Part shown: positions 17,418 through 24,922 of the stretch, piece by piece
How positions within the stretch are numbered: the stretch's first letter is position 1
Layout of the letters: each line of letters opens with the position of its first letter
Source of the DNA: Klebsiella sp. RHBSTW-00484
GTDB lineage: Bacteria > Pseudomonadota > Gammaproteobacteria > Enterobacterales > Enterobacteriaceae
NCBI RefSeq assembly: GCF_013705725.1
Contig: NZ_CP055481.1
Coordinates: 3,472,001-3,536,000, forward strand
Direction of reading: 5' to 3'
Length of the DNA stretch: 64,000 nucleotides
Position numbers and translations under genes: made by a program
Notes under the pieces: generated by a model
What the model saw: only the letters and a program-made list of their open reading frames with translations
Database searches by the model: none
Told to the model about the DNA's origin: nothing

Positions 17418-17851
17418 CAGTCAAACTCGTCAAATTCATTCCCGTCATCGTCCGGATCATTTCTGCCGCTGGTCATTCGGATACGGCTGAGCGGATCTAA
17501 CCCCAGTAGCGAGCCCAGACGGGCAATCTGGGAAACAGAGTCATTTCTGACGTTCACGGCAGGGTGTTTTTTTAATCCTCCCATTTCACTTTCAGTTGTT
17601 AGCCCTTGAGCCAGTAATTTTTCGGCTTCGAGCATCAGATGGAAGGCGTTGCAATAGGCCAGGAGTAAAGGCGCATCTTCAAGTTCAAAAACGCCTCTTT
17701 CGATCAGGATTTTGCTTTGGGTCTTCCATATTCGTATCGCTGCCTCCCCCATTAACTCAGTCGGAGGCGCAATTCGTGTCAATTTGCTTTTTTGCCCGGT
17801 GGGTAAAACTGGTTTTCTCCCCCCTCCAGACGATCGAATTCCACCAGCCAT
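17417..17851 (-). CDS. Terminase small subunit (P27 family)
   Basis: P27-type small terminase, 144 residues, recognising the packaging site. The N-terminal MAGGIRSSGGGRKPVLP, the helical LMGEAAIRIWKTQSKILIER and the C-terminal SLLGLDPLSRIRM motif are family hallmarks, followed by an acidic tail (NDPDDDGNEFDEFD) that probably contacts the large subunit. It overlaps the large subunit by one base. Upstream there is a 254-bp gene-free stretch. Confidence 0.92.
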   Translation of the reverse strand: MAGGIRSSGGGRKPVLPTGQKSKLTRIAPPTELMGEAAIRIWKTQSKILIERGVFELEDAPLLLAYCNAFHLMLEAEKLLAQGLTTESEMGGLKKHPAVNVRNDSVSQIARLGSLLGLDPLSRIRMTSGRNDPDDDGNEFDEFD

Positions 17852-18105
17852 AACTCCTCTTTTGATAGGTGAAACCTGCCGGAAAAAAGATCCTTATTTC
17901 TGGCGTGTAAAAATGTCCTTCAAGCGGCAGTCCTGGAGCGCGAGAGGGGTTGAGGATTTGATCCCCCCCACCCCTAAAATGACATTGATTCTCATTTATA
18001 ATTTATGCAAATGATAATGGCTATCATTATTAACCCAAGAAATAATTACAAGTTAAATGATTTCAATTTGAAACTAATCACACCCGCCGCCATCGTGGTA
18101 CCGGT
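17852..18105. other. Gene-free region upstream of terminase; likely packaging-site region
   Basis: No convincing gene on either strand. The part near 17930-17985 is rich in G/C runs (GAGGGGTTGAGG, ATCCCCCCCACCCC), then the sequence turns AT-rich and contains a Fur-like palindrome. In related phages cos lies in this interval, but no cohesive-end sequence can be named from the sequence alone. Confidence 0.45.
18010..18028. promoter_or_regulatory. Fur-box-like palindrome inside the prophage
   Basis: AATGATAATGGCTATCATT has the arms AATGATA/TATCATT and matches the 19-bp Fur consensus at most positions. A second, weaker Fur-like stretch (TGATTCTCATTTATAAT) lies directly to its left. No iron gene adjoins it. 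Binding is inferred from the match only. Confidence 0.45.
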
Positions 18106-18306
18106 TCAGTCGAGAGTAAAGTCGTCATTCAGGTTGCGGCGACGGCCACTGCTGGCATTGTGCGGGCATGCATTCGAGTTATGCCCGGACCGGCCACAAT
18201 AACTGCAGCGCAGATTGGCGCGACGCGATGAACCTCCCCATGTTTTCGGGCAGTTGGCGTATGTATGGAGCGGTGAGCCGCAATAGGTGCAGCGGATGTA
18301 AGCCAT
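18106..18306 (-). CDS. Small protein with two CCHC zinc knuckles
   Basis: A 66-residue basic protein starting MAYIRCTYCGSPLHTYANCP at the ATG at 18306, which is 5 bases behind GGAGG. It carries two exact C-x2-C-x4-H-x4-C zinc knuckles (CTYCGSPLHTYANC and CSYCGRSGHNSNAC) separated by an Arg-rich linker, as in retroviral nucleocapsids. Such a protein should bind single-stranded nucleic acid. It is in the cluster between HNH nuclease and terminase, so a role around packaging or cos processing is possible but unproven. Confidence 0.75.
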   Translation of the reverse strand: MAYIRCTYCGSPLHTYANCPKTWGGSSRRANLRCSYCGRSGHNSNACPHNASSGRRRNLNDDFTLD

Positions 18307-18374
18307 CATTACCTCCATTTAAAGACTCAGCATTATCACAGGCGCTCTATGAACGCCTGTTGTAATGCCTGCCG

Positions 18375-18818
18375 TCAGGATTCAGTTGGCGCTGGTGCTG
18401 CTGCGCCACCATCAGCCTGTAATACGCTCTCAGGCAGACGCTCGGCCAGCGCCCTGTTCTCGAAAACCTTCAGCCCGTACTGGCCGACCCAGGTCGTTTC
18501 CTGCCCGACACTGCCCGAGATAAATTCCATGACCTCTGCCAGCAGGTCTTTAACAAGCGTTTCCGGGCCCGTCCGCCAGTATTGCTCAATCGCAATCAGC
18601 AGGGGATCAGAGCCATTGGCAATGCTTTGCTTGCCTACGGAGTACGTTTTCTTTTTTGCCTTGTCGGTCACGCACTGCAACTGCGTCATCAGGACCAGAT
18701 CGGCAATAGGACTGGTATCACGGACCTCGACGGTCATCGTAGCCAGCTTGTTCCCCGATTCGGAATCAGTAGACGATGCGTAATACATCGAGATGGTCAA
18801 ATCATCACGACTGAACAT
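18375..18818 (-). CDS. Hypothetical phage protein
   Basis: A 147-residue protein, not recognised. It begins MFSRDDLTISMYYASSTDSE, has a helical DLLAEVMEFISGSVGQETTW segment and an Ala/Pro-rich tail. It lies 2 bases after the stop of the preceding gene, so the two are probably co-translated. The location between HNH and terminase is usually filled with poorly conserved accessory genes. Confidence 0.65.
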   Translation of the reverse strand: MFSRDDLTISMYYASSTDSESGNKLATMTVEVRDTSPIADLVLMTQLQCVTDKAKKKTYSVGKQSIANGSDPLLIAIEQYWRTGPETLVKDLLAEVMEFISGSVGQETTWVGQYGLKVFENRALAERLPESVLQADGGAAAPAPTES

Positions 18819-18820
18819 AA

Positions 18821-19111
18821 TTAATGGCTCCGGTTACGATTGCGGTTTTTGCTGCGAGGTGAGCGGGCGTGCGGTGCATTAGGTGGTGATGCGGCCAGTA
18901 GTTCTCCTTCTTTCTCTTGCCCCGCTGATTGCGGCTGAACGGGATCCAGTCCATTGGGGGATTCACCGCCTACCTCAAATTTAAGATGTGGTTCTTTACC
19001 CAGGAAGTGACTGAAGTTCAGGCCCGATAATCCTACATTGAGCATCGACACACCCTCGACCTCAACGGTGACGAGCTGTCCATCAACGTATTCAATTTTA
19101 AGATTCTTCAT
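18821..19111 (-). CDS. Hypothetical phage protein
   Basis: A 96-residue protein starting MKNLKIEYVDGQLVTVEVEG at the ATG at 19111, preceded by AGAGAG. The first half is beta-rich and compact; the second half is a disordered linker ending in an Arg/Asn-rich basic tail (RSPRSKNRNRNRSH). It overlaps the HNH gene by 4 bases. No function recognised. Confidence 0.65.
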   Translation of the reverse strand: MKNLKIEYVDGQLVTVEVEGVSMLNVGLSGLNFSHFLGKEPHLKFEVGGESPNGLDPVQPQSAGQEKEGELLAASPPNAPHARSPRSKNRNRNRSH

Positions 19112-19470
19112 CGTGTTCTCTCTGTTGCGGTTTTCTTTCTGTGGCATGGCCAGCACAACGATTCTAGGTTGGAATCGTCATCGGTACCGCCGTGAGCTTT
19201 CGGGAGGATGTGGTCGACGCTAGCGGCTTTCGTGGCGATGCCGTGGCGCCGACAGTTCTGGCAAAGGTGTTTGTCTCGCTGGAATATTCTTGGGCGGATG
19301 ATCTCCCAGACTCGGCCATAACCGCGCTCCTGCCGGCTCTTTCCTGGTTGGTAGTTTCGCCAGCCTTCACCGGCATGTTCCTGCTGGTGGACTTCACAGT
19401 AACCGCTGGCGTTGTTTGTAATAGCAGCGCACCCTTTATGACGGCAAGGGCGCTTTGCTCGTGGCGGCAT
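19108..19470 (-). CDS. HNH endonuclease
   Basis: A 120-residue HNH nuclease of the HK97 gp74 type. The N-terminal zinc-binding part is RPCRHKGCAAITNNASGYC; the HNH core has CQNCRRHGIATKAASVDHIL, with the catalytic Asp-His pair, then NLESLCWPCHRKKTA. These proteins are encoded next to terminase in cos-packaging phages and stimulate cos cleavage by the terminase. Here three small genes separate it from the small subunit, which is more than usual. Confidence 0.9.
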   Translation of the reverse strand: MPPRAKRPCRHKGCAAITNNASGYCEVHQQEHAGEGWRNYQPGKSRQERGYGRVWEIIRPRIFQRDKHLCQNCRRHGIATKAASVDHILPKAHGGTDDDSNLESLCWPCHRKKTATERTR

Positions 19471-19508
19471 GAATCCTCTCTTATCCTCAGAAGAGGATAT
19501 TCATTTAT

Positions 19509-20021
19509 TTATCCTTTAGTGGGGATAGAATCCTTCACCGATTGATAAATTTGCTCGCATACTATTCCGGCTGCGTAGCGTTCGTCAGCGATTGCAGCAT
19601 ACCGTCGAGCTTCTTCTGCAATGTCTCCAAGCATGTTGGCAAGCACTCCCGCGGTGGCGTCAGTTGTTTTGCTTCTGACGGTAGCGGCAAGACTTGCGGT
19701 GTGGCTTGCGGCGTCCAGGCGGGTGGCAAGGTTTTTTGCCTGCTGGCGCAGCTGATTAACAGTGCCAGAGAGATTAGCGACAGCAGCGTGTGCTGCAGCG
19801 GTTTTGACTTGAGCATCTTTTATGGCCTCATCGCGGGCGATCAGACGCCCCTGTTCAATAATCCGCGCCGCGGTTTGCGCGTTCACATCCTGCGCCAATT
19901 CGGCACTATCACGTTCCGCCCACTGCTTTTCCCATGCCCGATCGCTCCAGGCTGAACCAGCGATAAAGGAGCCGGCTAGCATCACAACCGCAATCGTGGG
20001 TTTTAGGTAGTTTGAATTCAC
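19509..20021 (-). CDS. Rz: Inner-membrane spanin Rz
   Basis: Rz-type spanin of 170 residues. GTG at 20021 is the likely start because it overlaps the endolysin stop as GTGA and directly precedes the transmembrane segment ([20 protein letters not shown]). The rest is a periplasmic Ala/Gln-rich coiled coil (about residues 45-130). It disrupts the outer membrane together with Rz1 in the last step of lysis. The Rz1 gene is fully nested in a second frame. Confidence 0.88.
   Translation of the reverse strand: MNSNYLKPTIAVVMLAGSFIAGSAWSDRAWEKQWAERDSAELAQDVNAQTAARIIEQGRLIARDEAIKDAQVKTAAAHAAVANLSGTVNQLRQQAKNLATRLDAASHTASLAATVRSKTTDATAGVLANMLGDIAEEARRYAAIADERYAAGIVCEQIYQSVKDSIPTKG
19562..19816 (-). 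CDS. Rz1: Outer-membrane spanin lipoprotein Rz1 (nested in Rz)
   Basis: An 84-residue lipoprotein read in another frame entirely inside Rz. The signal [20 protein letters not shown] ends with the lipobox LISC, and the mature part is proline-rich ([17 protein letters not shown]), both hallmark features of Rz1. It would sit on the inner face of the outer membrane and bind Rz. Its length is somewhat above that of lambda Rz1 (60 residues). Confidence 0.88.
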   Translation of the reverse strand: MLKSKPLQHTLLSLISLALLISCASRQKTLPPAWTPQATPQVLPLPSEAKQLTPPRECLPTCLETLQKKLDGMLQSLTNATQPE

Positions 20022-20557
20022 TGGCCTAACCCCCAGCACGTCAGCGCACTTTCCTGATCTCTCCTTTCGACCTGACCGTAACAGCCATTCTTCTGGCCTT
20101 TGGTCAGGCGGCAATCACGGCCACCGTCTTTGATCCACCAGCGAATGGCTTCGCATGCGCCCTTACGATCATCGGCATTTATGCGCTTATAGAATGTGGA
20201 GGGGAAACATTTACCGGGGCCGATGTTGTAAGGACAAAATGATGCGATACCCACTTTCTGCGGAGCGGTAAGCGAAACCTTAATATTCCGGTTTACCCAA
20301 GCCAGAGCCTTGTCCCGCTCGATGGCGTTTACCTGCTTACACAGCTCCTCGGTTGCTCTTTGTCCCTTAACGACGGACTTGCCATCGATGACCGTAACCC
20401 CGTGGCACAATGACCACACACCGCCGGGATCAACTACTGCCACCAGCGCATTACCTTCTTTCTCGCTAATGAATTGATCAAACAGCACCGGTGCTGATGC
20501 GCCAGCAGCAATCAGCGCCAGCATTGCCGCACTGAGTTTTGTTTTCAGATTGGCCAT
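20018..20557 (-). CDS. SAR endolysin (lysozyme, GH24)
   Basis: Phage lysozyme of 179 residues from the ATG at 20557 ([19 protein letters not shown]). The weakly hydrophobic Ala-rich N-terminal segment is a signal-anchor-release domain as in P21 R and P1 Lyz, so the enzyme is exported and freed when the holin collapses the membrane potential. The catalytic Glu34 and Asp43 are in place; the third triad position, usually Thr, looks like Ser49. There are several cysteines that may control activation. It overlaps Rz by 4 bases and follows the holin after 1 base. Confidence 0.9.
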   Translation of the reverse strand: MANLKTKLSAAMLALIAAGASAPVLFDQFISEKEGNALVAVVDPGGVWSLCHGVTVIDGKSVVKGQRATEELCKQVNAIERDKALAWVNRNIKVSLTAPQKVGIASFCPYNIGPGKCFPSTFYKRINADDRKGACEAIRWWIKDGGRDCRLTKGQKNGCYGQVERRDQESALTCWGLGQ

Positions 20558-20558
20558 G

Positions 20559-20807
20559 TTAGCTATCCTGCGGTGGTTGACCACCGTATCCACGGTCGAG
20601 GGACTGCTGATACATCTTCGTCCAGCGGCGCTTGTAATACAGATTGGTCAGGTATGTCGCGACGCCGATTATCACACCGCTGGCCAGTGCAATAAAATTC
20701 CAGTCCAGCCCGTGAAACCAGTCATAGGTTTGTGCCAATCCGGTACATATCAGGCTGCCTGACGTGCAGTACGAGGCCGCCGAAAATATTTTGTCAGGCA
20801 TTTTCAT
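20559..20807 (-). CDS. Class II holin (S21-like pinholin)
   Basis: An 82-residue two-helix protein, similar to phage 21 S. The start MKMPDKIFSAASYCTSGSL has two Met codons two residues apart, like the dual-start design of S21 in which the longer form inhibits lysis. Transmembrane parts are about residues 8-28 and 38-56, followed by a charged C-terminus. A GGAGG site precedes the first ATG. A pinholin fits the SAR endolysin next door. Confidence 0.86.
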   Translation of the reverse strand: MKMPDKIFSAASYCTSGSLICTGLAQTYDWFHGLDWNFIALASGVIIGVATYLTNLYYKRRWTKMYQQSLDRGYGGQPPQDS

Positions 20808-21397
20808 AGTCTCTCACCTCCGATATACGGATGGCGCTGTGTGTTTGAAAGGGGTCGGCTCCACGAGCTGGATTAGCAAGAACGCCTCCAGTTCATTCCC
20901 CGCGAACCTTATGTGATATGGAATGGCCGTCAGATGGATTTACGACAAAACACAGAGTGAGTGACGTTCTGGCGGCACAAATGAAAAAGGCCACGCAAAT
21001 GCGCAGCCCTGTGGTTTGGGTGTTAATTTACAATTGGTAGATGAGCCGATAAACTTCCAGAGCCGGGATGTAAAGCTGCAGCCCTGCCATTAATCAACTC
21101 ATATCACCGCTTTTTTTGGTGGCCCGCATTCTGAGCGGGCTTTTTTTTCGCCCAAAGAGAAGGCCCACCGAAGCGGGCCTTCCAGCTATCATTATTTTTA
21201 TATTGGGTGTGGTGCTGAGTGCCTCTCAGTAAGCCTTTGGTCAGCTACCATGACTTGCGGTCCGAGTGAATCATAAGGATTCCATTTAAGCTGTTTCCGC
21301 CCCTCCGCACAGGGGGATTCACCACGCGCTTTAATTAACCAGCCATTTCAGCACATGTCAACATCTTGCGTTCTGCACTTCAGCACCGGTCAATTTG
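20808..21397. other. Gene-free leader of the lysis cassette with hairpins
   Basis: About 590 bases without a convincing gene. It contains a plus-strand hairpin with eight T at 21122-21148 and an inverted repeat AAGGCCC/GGGCCTT at 21160-21181. The region lies between the remains of a broken gene and the holin, and corresponds to the lambda Q-to-S leader interval. Confidence 0.5.
21122..21148 (+). terminator. Plus-strand intrinsic terminator
   Basis: Stem GCCCGC/GCGGGC, seven-base loop, eight T. It points against the late genes, so it would stop antisense or plus-strand transcripts such as any entering from the lysis region. Confidence 0.65.
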
Positions 21398-21544
21398 CTA
21401 TTCAATAACTCTCTTGGCTGTTGTGTAGATTTTCGTCAAATAAAGATCCTTTGTCTGTTCATTATGAATCTGAAGCATAAACTGCAAGGTCTGCTCTGTT
21501 ATTGGCTGACCGCTTTCTTTAAGCATTACTATGGCTCTGCCCAG
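21398..21544 (-). pseudogene. 3' fragment of a gene cut by the IS element (possible AriR/YmgB-type)
   Basis: The frame from the left IS boundary to a stop at 21398 encodes 48 residues beginning LGRAIVMLKESGQPITEQ and ending in a helical segment. The pattern of L-G-x-A followed by L-x-x-SG-x-x-IT-x-x-x-L resembles small AriR/YmgB biofilm and acid-response regulators, although the fragment is short. No start codon with a ribosome site precedes it. On the other side of the IS the frame stays open but runs through a terminator hairpin, so the true 5' part was probably lost. Confidence 0.5.
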
Positions 21545-21615
21545 TGACCTGCTCCCCGTTGATTAGTACACCCCGATGTTAGTAATGTCTTCATAAGCCA
21601 CATGAGGACACCCCC

Positions 21616-21879
21616 ATGAAGAAGCGTTTTTCCGACCAACAGATCATCAGTATTCTCCGCGAGGCTGAAGCCGGGGTATCCGCCCGGGAACTCTGCCGCA
21701 AGCACGCTATTTCCGATGCCACGTTTTACACCTGGCGTAAAAAGTATGGCGGCATGGAGGTGCCCGAGGTTAAGCGCCTGAAGTCGCTTGAGGAAGAGAA
21801 CGCACGACTCAAGAAGCTGCTGGCCGAAGCCATGCTGGATAAGGAGGCGCTTCAGGTGGCCCTGGGCCGAAAGTACTGA
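21616..21879 (+). CDS. IS3-family transposase OrfA
   Basis: An 87-residue helix-turn-helix protein ([20 protein letters not shown], then [20 protein letters not shown]) followed by a leucine-zipper-like helix ([20 protein letters not shown]). It binds the element's ends and provides the N-terminus of the OrfAB transposase by frameshifting. It is intact. Confidence 0.93.
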   Translation: MKKRFSDQQIISILREAEAGVSARELCRKHAISDATFYTWRKKYGGMEVPEVKRLKSLEEENARLKKLLAEAMLDKEALQVALGRKY

Positions 21880-21902
21880 CGACAGACCAGAAGCGCGAAG
21901 CC

Positions 21903-22736
21903 GTGGTGTTGATGTGTGATGCGACCGGTCTGTCGCAACGTCGTGCCTGCAGGCTGACAGGTTTGTCCCTGTCGACCTGCCGTTACGAAGCGCAGCGTCC
22001 GGCATCGGATGCGCATTTATCCGGGCGCATCACCGAACTGGCGCTGGAGCGCAGGCGTTTTGGTTACCGCCGCATCTGGCAGCTGCTGCGCCGCGAAGGG
22101 CTTCATGTTAATCACAAGCGAGTATACCGGCTCTACCATCTGAGTGGACTCGGCGTAAAACGCAGACGTCGTCGTAAAGGGCTGGCAACAGAACGTCTGC
22201 CGCTGCTCCGCCCGGCAGCGCCGAATCTGACCTGGTCGATGGATTTTGTCATGGATGCGCTGGCCACCGGTCGCAGGATCAAGTGCCTGACCTGCGTGGA
22301 TGACTTCACGAAGGAGTGCCTGACGGTCACCGTTGCCTTCGGGATTTCAGGCGTGCAGGTCACGCGTATTCTGGACAGCATTGCGCTGTTTCGTGGCTAT
22401 CCGGCGACGATAAGAACCGATCAGGGCCCGGAGTTTACCTGCCGCGCGCTCGATCAATGGGCCTTTGAGCATGGCGTGGAGCTACGGCTCATTCAGCCCG
22501 GCAAGCCGACACAGAACGGATTTATTGAGAGTTTTAACGGACGCTTTCGCGATGAATGCCTGAATGAACACTGGTTCAGCAACGTCAGCCATGCCAGGAA
22601 AACCATCAGTGAATGGCGTCAGGATTATAACGAGTGCCGCCCGCACTCCACGCTGAATTATCAGACGCCGTCTGAGTTTGCGGCGGGCTGGAGAAAGGGT
22701 AATTCTGATAGTGAAGGATCCGACATTACTAAGTGA
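21903..22736 (+). CDS. IS3-family transposase OrfB (DDE integrase core)
   Basis: A 277-residue catalytic part in the -1 frame relative to OrfA, so it is normally made as an OrfAB fusion. It shows the HTH_21 segment ([20 protein letters not shown]) and the rve core with the DDE acids in [18 protein letters not shown] and [16 protein letters not shown]. The frame is open upstream of the first ATG, so the true junction with OrfA is not fixed. It appears intact and the element may be active. Confidence 0.92.
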   Translation: MVLMCDATGLSQRRACRLTGLSLSTCRYEAQRPASDAHLSGRITELALERRRFGYRRIWQLLRREGLHVNHKRVYRLYHLSGLGVKRRRRRKGLATERLPLLRPAAPNLTWSMDFVMDALATGRRIKCLTCVDDFTKECLTVTVAFGISGVQVTRILDSIALFRGYPATIRTDQGPEFTCRALDQWAFEHGVELRLIQPGKPTQNGFIESFNGRFRDECLNEHWFSNVSHARKTISEWRQDYNECRPHSTLNYQTPSEFAAGWRKGNSDSEGSDITK

Positions 22737-22765
22737 GCGTTGTATCTAATCCTGGGGGCAGGTCA

Positions 22766-23063
22766 CTAGAGCCCTAACTGGATTGCAGAAAAAACAAAGC
22801 CCCGGCGAATACCAAGGCTTGTTAGTTTTCATTTGCAATACGACGATGTGACAGGGGTACTGATGCAATGCATCTCGCGAATACCCCTGTCGTATCGCCG
22901 GAAAGCAAAAACCCCGCGCTGGCGGGGTTCTCGTTATAATCAAATTGTCGCTTTTTACCGCTGCCAAGTGGCGCAGCTCTGCCAAGCATGAATGGATTAT
23001 CTAAATTTCTGGCCCGTTTTCAATACCAACCCCGAAAAATAGCACTAATAGCTAAAATCACTC
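22766..23063. other. Gene-free stretch between IS and DUF1133, with terminators
   Basis: About 300 bases. It contains a weak minus-strand hairpin near 22797-22820 with a T-run, and a strong one at 22907-22929. A 79-codon frame here is rejected because it runs through the hairpin and into the IS. The late promoter pR' and terminator tR' would be expected in this interval. Confidence 0.5.
22907..22929 (-). terminator. Strong intrinsic terminator upstream of the lysis region (tR'-like)
   Basis: Minus-strand stem AACCCCGC/GCGGGGTT with a CAGC loop followed by T residues. It sits between DUF1133 and the lysis genes, where Q-type antitermination normally acts. Confidence 0.75.
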
Positions 23064-23669
23064 TTACTCCTCTTCCGCCAATAGTTTACGGGATGACAAA
23101 AAGACCTTCGCTCTGAATATCTCCAAACACCAGCGCACGCGCTTCCTTGCCTCACCATCAGTGAGCCACGGCGCAACAGTCCTAACCTCCCTGGTGATAT
23201 CAGAGATTTTCTTTCGTGTGGTGTAATAGTGAAGTCCTACAACATAAACCGGATCGTTTGTTTCAAATGCCTGAAGAACTGATTCCTCAACAAAATCGAC
23301 ATCATCATTATGCAAAGCAGTATCAATGACACTGACAGGTATCTGTGGCCATAAAATCGCGTGGGCACGCTTCAACGCCTGTGGTCCCTGAAACCCCTCA
23401 GACCTGGCCTGAGTCAGCGCTACAGTAAAGCGTTCCAGTGCTTTATCTGACCAGCGCCCACCCCTCAGGACATTCCAGCAGGCATGCTCTCTTGGCATCC
23501 GGGGAGAAGTACCGCCTCGTATACCTTCCCCCCATGTTGTAAGAAGCGATTTAATCCAGGATGACTGAATGCCATTCAGTAACATACATTTGCCCAGCCA
23601 GCTTTTGCGCGGGGCGGCAGCGATGGTTTCTAATCCTGCATTGTGCAGGCGGCGCTGACGTGGTGTCAT
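23064..23669 (-). CDS. DUF1133-type protein (late antiterminator position)
   Basis: A 201-residue protein resembling DUF1133 proteins of Gifsy-like prophages. It starts MTPRQRRLHNAGLETIAAAP, has MPREHACWNVLRGGRWSDKA in the middle and a C-terminal helix-turn-helix-like segment (APWLTDGEARKRVRWCLEIF). It is the last gene before the late region, the place of lambda Q, and no other Q candidate exists in the window. An antiterminator role is inferred from position and the nucleic-acid-binding look only. Confidence 0.7.
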   Translation of the reverse strand: MTPRQRRLHNAGLETIAAAPRKSWLGKCMLLNGIQSSWIKSLLTTWGEGIRGGTSPRMPREHACWNVLRGGRWSDKALERFTVALTQARSEGFQGPQALKRAHAILWPQIPVSVIDTALHNDDVDFVEESVLQAFETNDPVYVVGLHYYTTRKKISDITREVRTVAPWLTDGEARKRVRWCLEIFRAKVFLSSRKLLAEEE

Positions 23670-23681
23670 TCTGTCTTCTCC

Positions 23682-24719
23682 TTACGCCAGAACGCCGAGC
23701 GCATAAGCCCGGTCCAGCAATTTAATAATCAGCACCGGCTGGGTACCGTATTCACGTTCGAATGCCCGTGGATTTTCATGCAGCTGTCGGTGATGTTTTC
23801 GGCAAAGCGGGATTGTAAAAATATCGTGGGCTTTTGTACCAACGCCGCCCTGCCCCCAGCCAATAAGGTGATGGGCATCATCAGCAGGCTGGCCGCAGCA
23901 CATACATGGCTGAGTTTTTACCCACGCGAGAAAATGAAGTGATTCCCAGCGGATTCGCTTAGGCCGCGCAAAAAAAGTTGCTGGCGCTTCAGGGACAACC
24001 TTCACACTTAAAACAGGCCTTGGCGGTGATGGGGTCAATGCAGTAGAGGCTGGCGGTAATGATGTCACTCGCTCAGCAAGAATGCTGGTGGCCGGTATGG
24101 ACGGAACAATATCGCTTTCTTTATATACAGACAGGAATGGCTCATCAGGTAACCGTAACCCACGCTGCGCCAGCGTCTCCGTAATAGCATCAGCTATACC
24201 AGACTGAACTGCCCACCAGCACAACTCTGCGATTGAAAGAGAGCGCTCTTTGTTATAACCGAGCCCGATCAGCACAGTGTCTATTACCCAGTCTGCCACA
24301 TTGCGAAGCGCCAGCGCCCCGAGCTCTGGAGTCGCCTGCTCCCGCAGCTTATTGTCACAGTGCCAGCACACCAGCAGCGCGCCAGGCGGGTGCCGCATCG
24401 TTACCATCTCGTTATGGTGATATTCGGAATGAGGGTACTGGCACTTCTTCACCCGAAGCAACAGCCACCGTTCCAACGCCGGCAATCCACCAGCAGCAAG
24501 AATCACACGTTCATCGGAAAAGAACACATGCAGGCTGGAATCCTCTGCTAACGGTTGCCGGGCGTCTGGGACACAACCAGATGGCATTGAATCCATTTCC
24601 GCCGGCGGCATTTCAACCAGCACACGTCCCTTGCCGAAAATCCTCATTAGCTCACTCCCAGGCTTCAGGAGTACGATGCCAAGATGCCGGGCAATATCTA
24701 CGTTTAGCAACGCCCGCAT
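23682..24719 (-). CDS. DUF968 protein with C-terminal HNH-like nuclease domain
   Basis: A 345-residue DUF968-type protein (family of ydfU in Qin). The start MRALLNVDIARHLGIVLLKP at 24719 overlaps the upstream stop as TGATG. The N-terminal half has a GALLVCWHCDNKLREQ zinc motif. The C-terminal 90 residues form an HNH fold with CMCCGQPADDAHHLIGWGQG and IPLCRKHHRQLHENPRAFER. A proline-rich linker (residues about 215-245) joins them. The family is thought to act in phage recombination or DNA processing; the exact substrate is unknown. Confidence 0.82.
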   Translation of the reverse strand: MRALLNVDIARHLGIVLLKPGSELMRIFGKGRVLVEMPPAEMDSMPSGCVPDARQPLAEDSSLHVFFSDERVILAAGGLPALERWLLLRVKKCQYPHSEYHHNEMVTMRHPPGALLVCWHCDNKLREQATPELGALALRNVADWVIDTVLIGLGYNKERSLSIAELCWWAVQSGIADAITETLAQRGLRLPDEPFLSVYKESDIVPSIPATSILAERVTSLPPASTALTPSPPRPVLSVKVVPEAPATFFARPKRIRWESLHFLAWVKTQPCMCCGQPADDAHHLIGWGQGGVGTKAHDIFTIPLCRKHHRQLHENPRAFEREYGTQPVLIIKLLDRAYALGVLA

Positions 24720-24922
24720 CAGTCCCTCCACATTTTCTGTAAGAAGGTTTTGTCCGCGCGGGGCTCCTTTTCTGACTCGGGTAAAAACACGCTAACCTCC
24801 CACAATACAAAATCACGGGATAGGCACTTCTCTACCTGGTAGTTCGCCTTTCGGTAGCGCGCCACCAGCTCCAGTGCCTGCGACTCCGTCAAACCTGTGT
24901 GCTGAAACCAGCTTCGCTTCAT
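24719..24922 (-). CDS. Small phage protein
   Basis: A 67-residue protein (MKRSWFQHTGLTESQALELV...) of unknown function. A conserved-looking opening TGLTESQALELVARYRKANY suggests a short helical domain. It overlaps the LexA-like gene by 4 bases and DUF968 by 3, so it belongs to the same early operon. Confidence 0.65.
   Translation of the reverse strand: MKRSWFQHTGLTESQALELVARYRKANYQVEKCLSRDFVLWEVSVFLPESEKEPRADKTFLQKMWRD

Larger units (their letters stand above)
21545..22765 (+). mobile_element. IS3-family insertion sequence (IS407-like group)
   Basis: A 1221-bp element with terminal inverted repeats that start TGACCTGC at the left and end GCAGGTCA at the right, with further similarity inward (GATTAGTACA versus GATTAGATACA). 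It holds two overlapping-type ORFs, orfA and orfB. The 4-base flanks are CCAG on the left and CTAG on the right, a three-of-four match, so a clean target duplication is not seen. It separates DUF1133 from the lysis cassette and has cut a small gene. Confidence 0.9.

Noticed and set aside
18005..18202. 65-codon plus-strand frame after the Fur-like site
   Set aside because: Runs antisense into the zinc-knuckle gene, has no ribosome site and an implausible composition.
21541..22769. Target-site duplication of the IS
   Set aside because: The 4-base flanks are CCAG and CTAG; one mismatch in four bases is not enough for a duplication call.
22746..22985. 79-codon minus-strand frame between the IS and DUF1133
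   Set aside because: It starts inside a strong terminator hairpin, ends in the IS inverted repeat and has no ribosome site or protein-like pattern. Its frame does line up with the fragment left of the IS, but the shared part is too short to argue for a gene.
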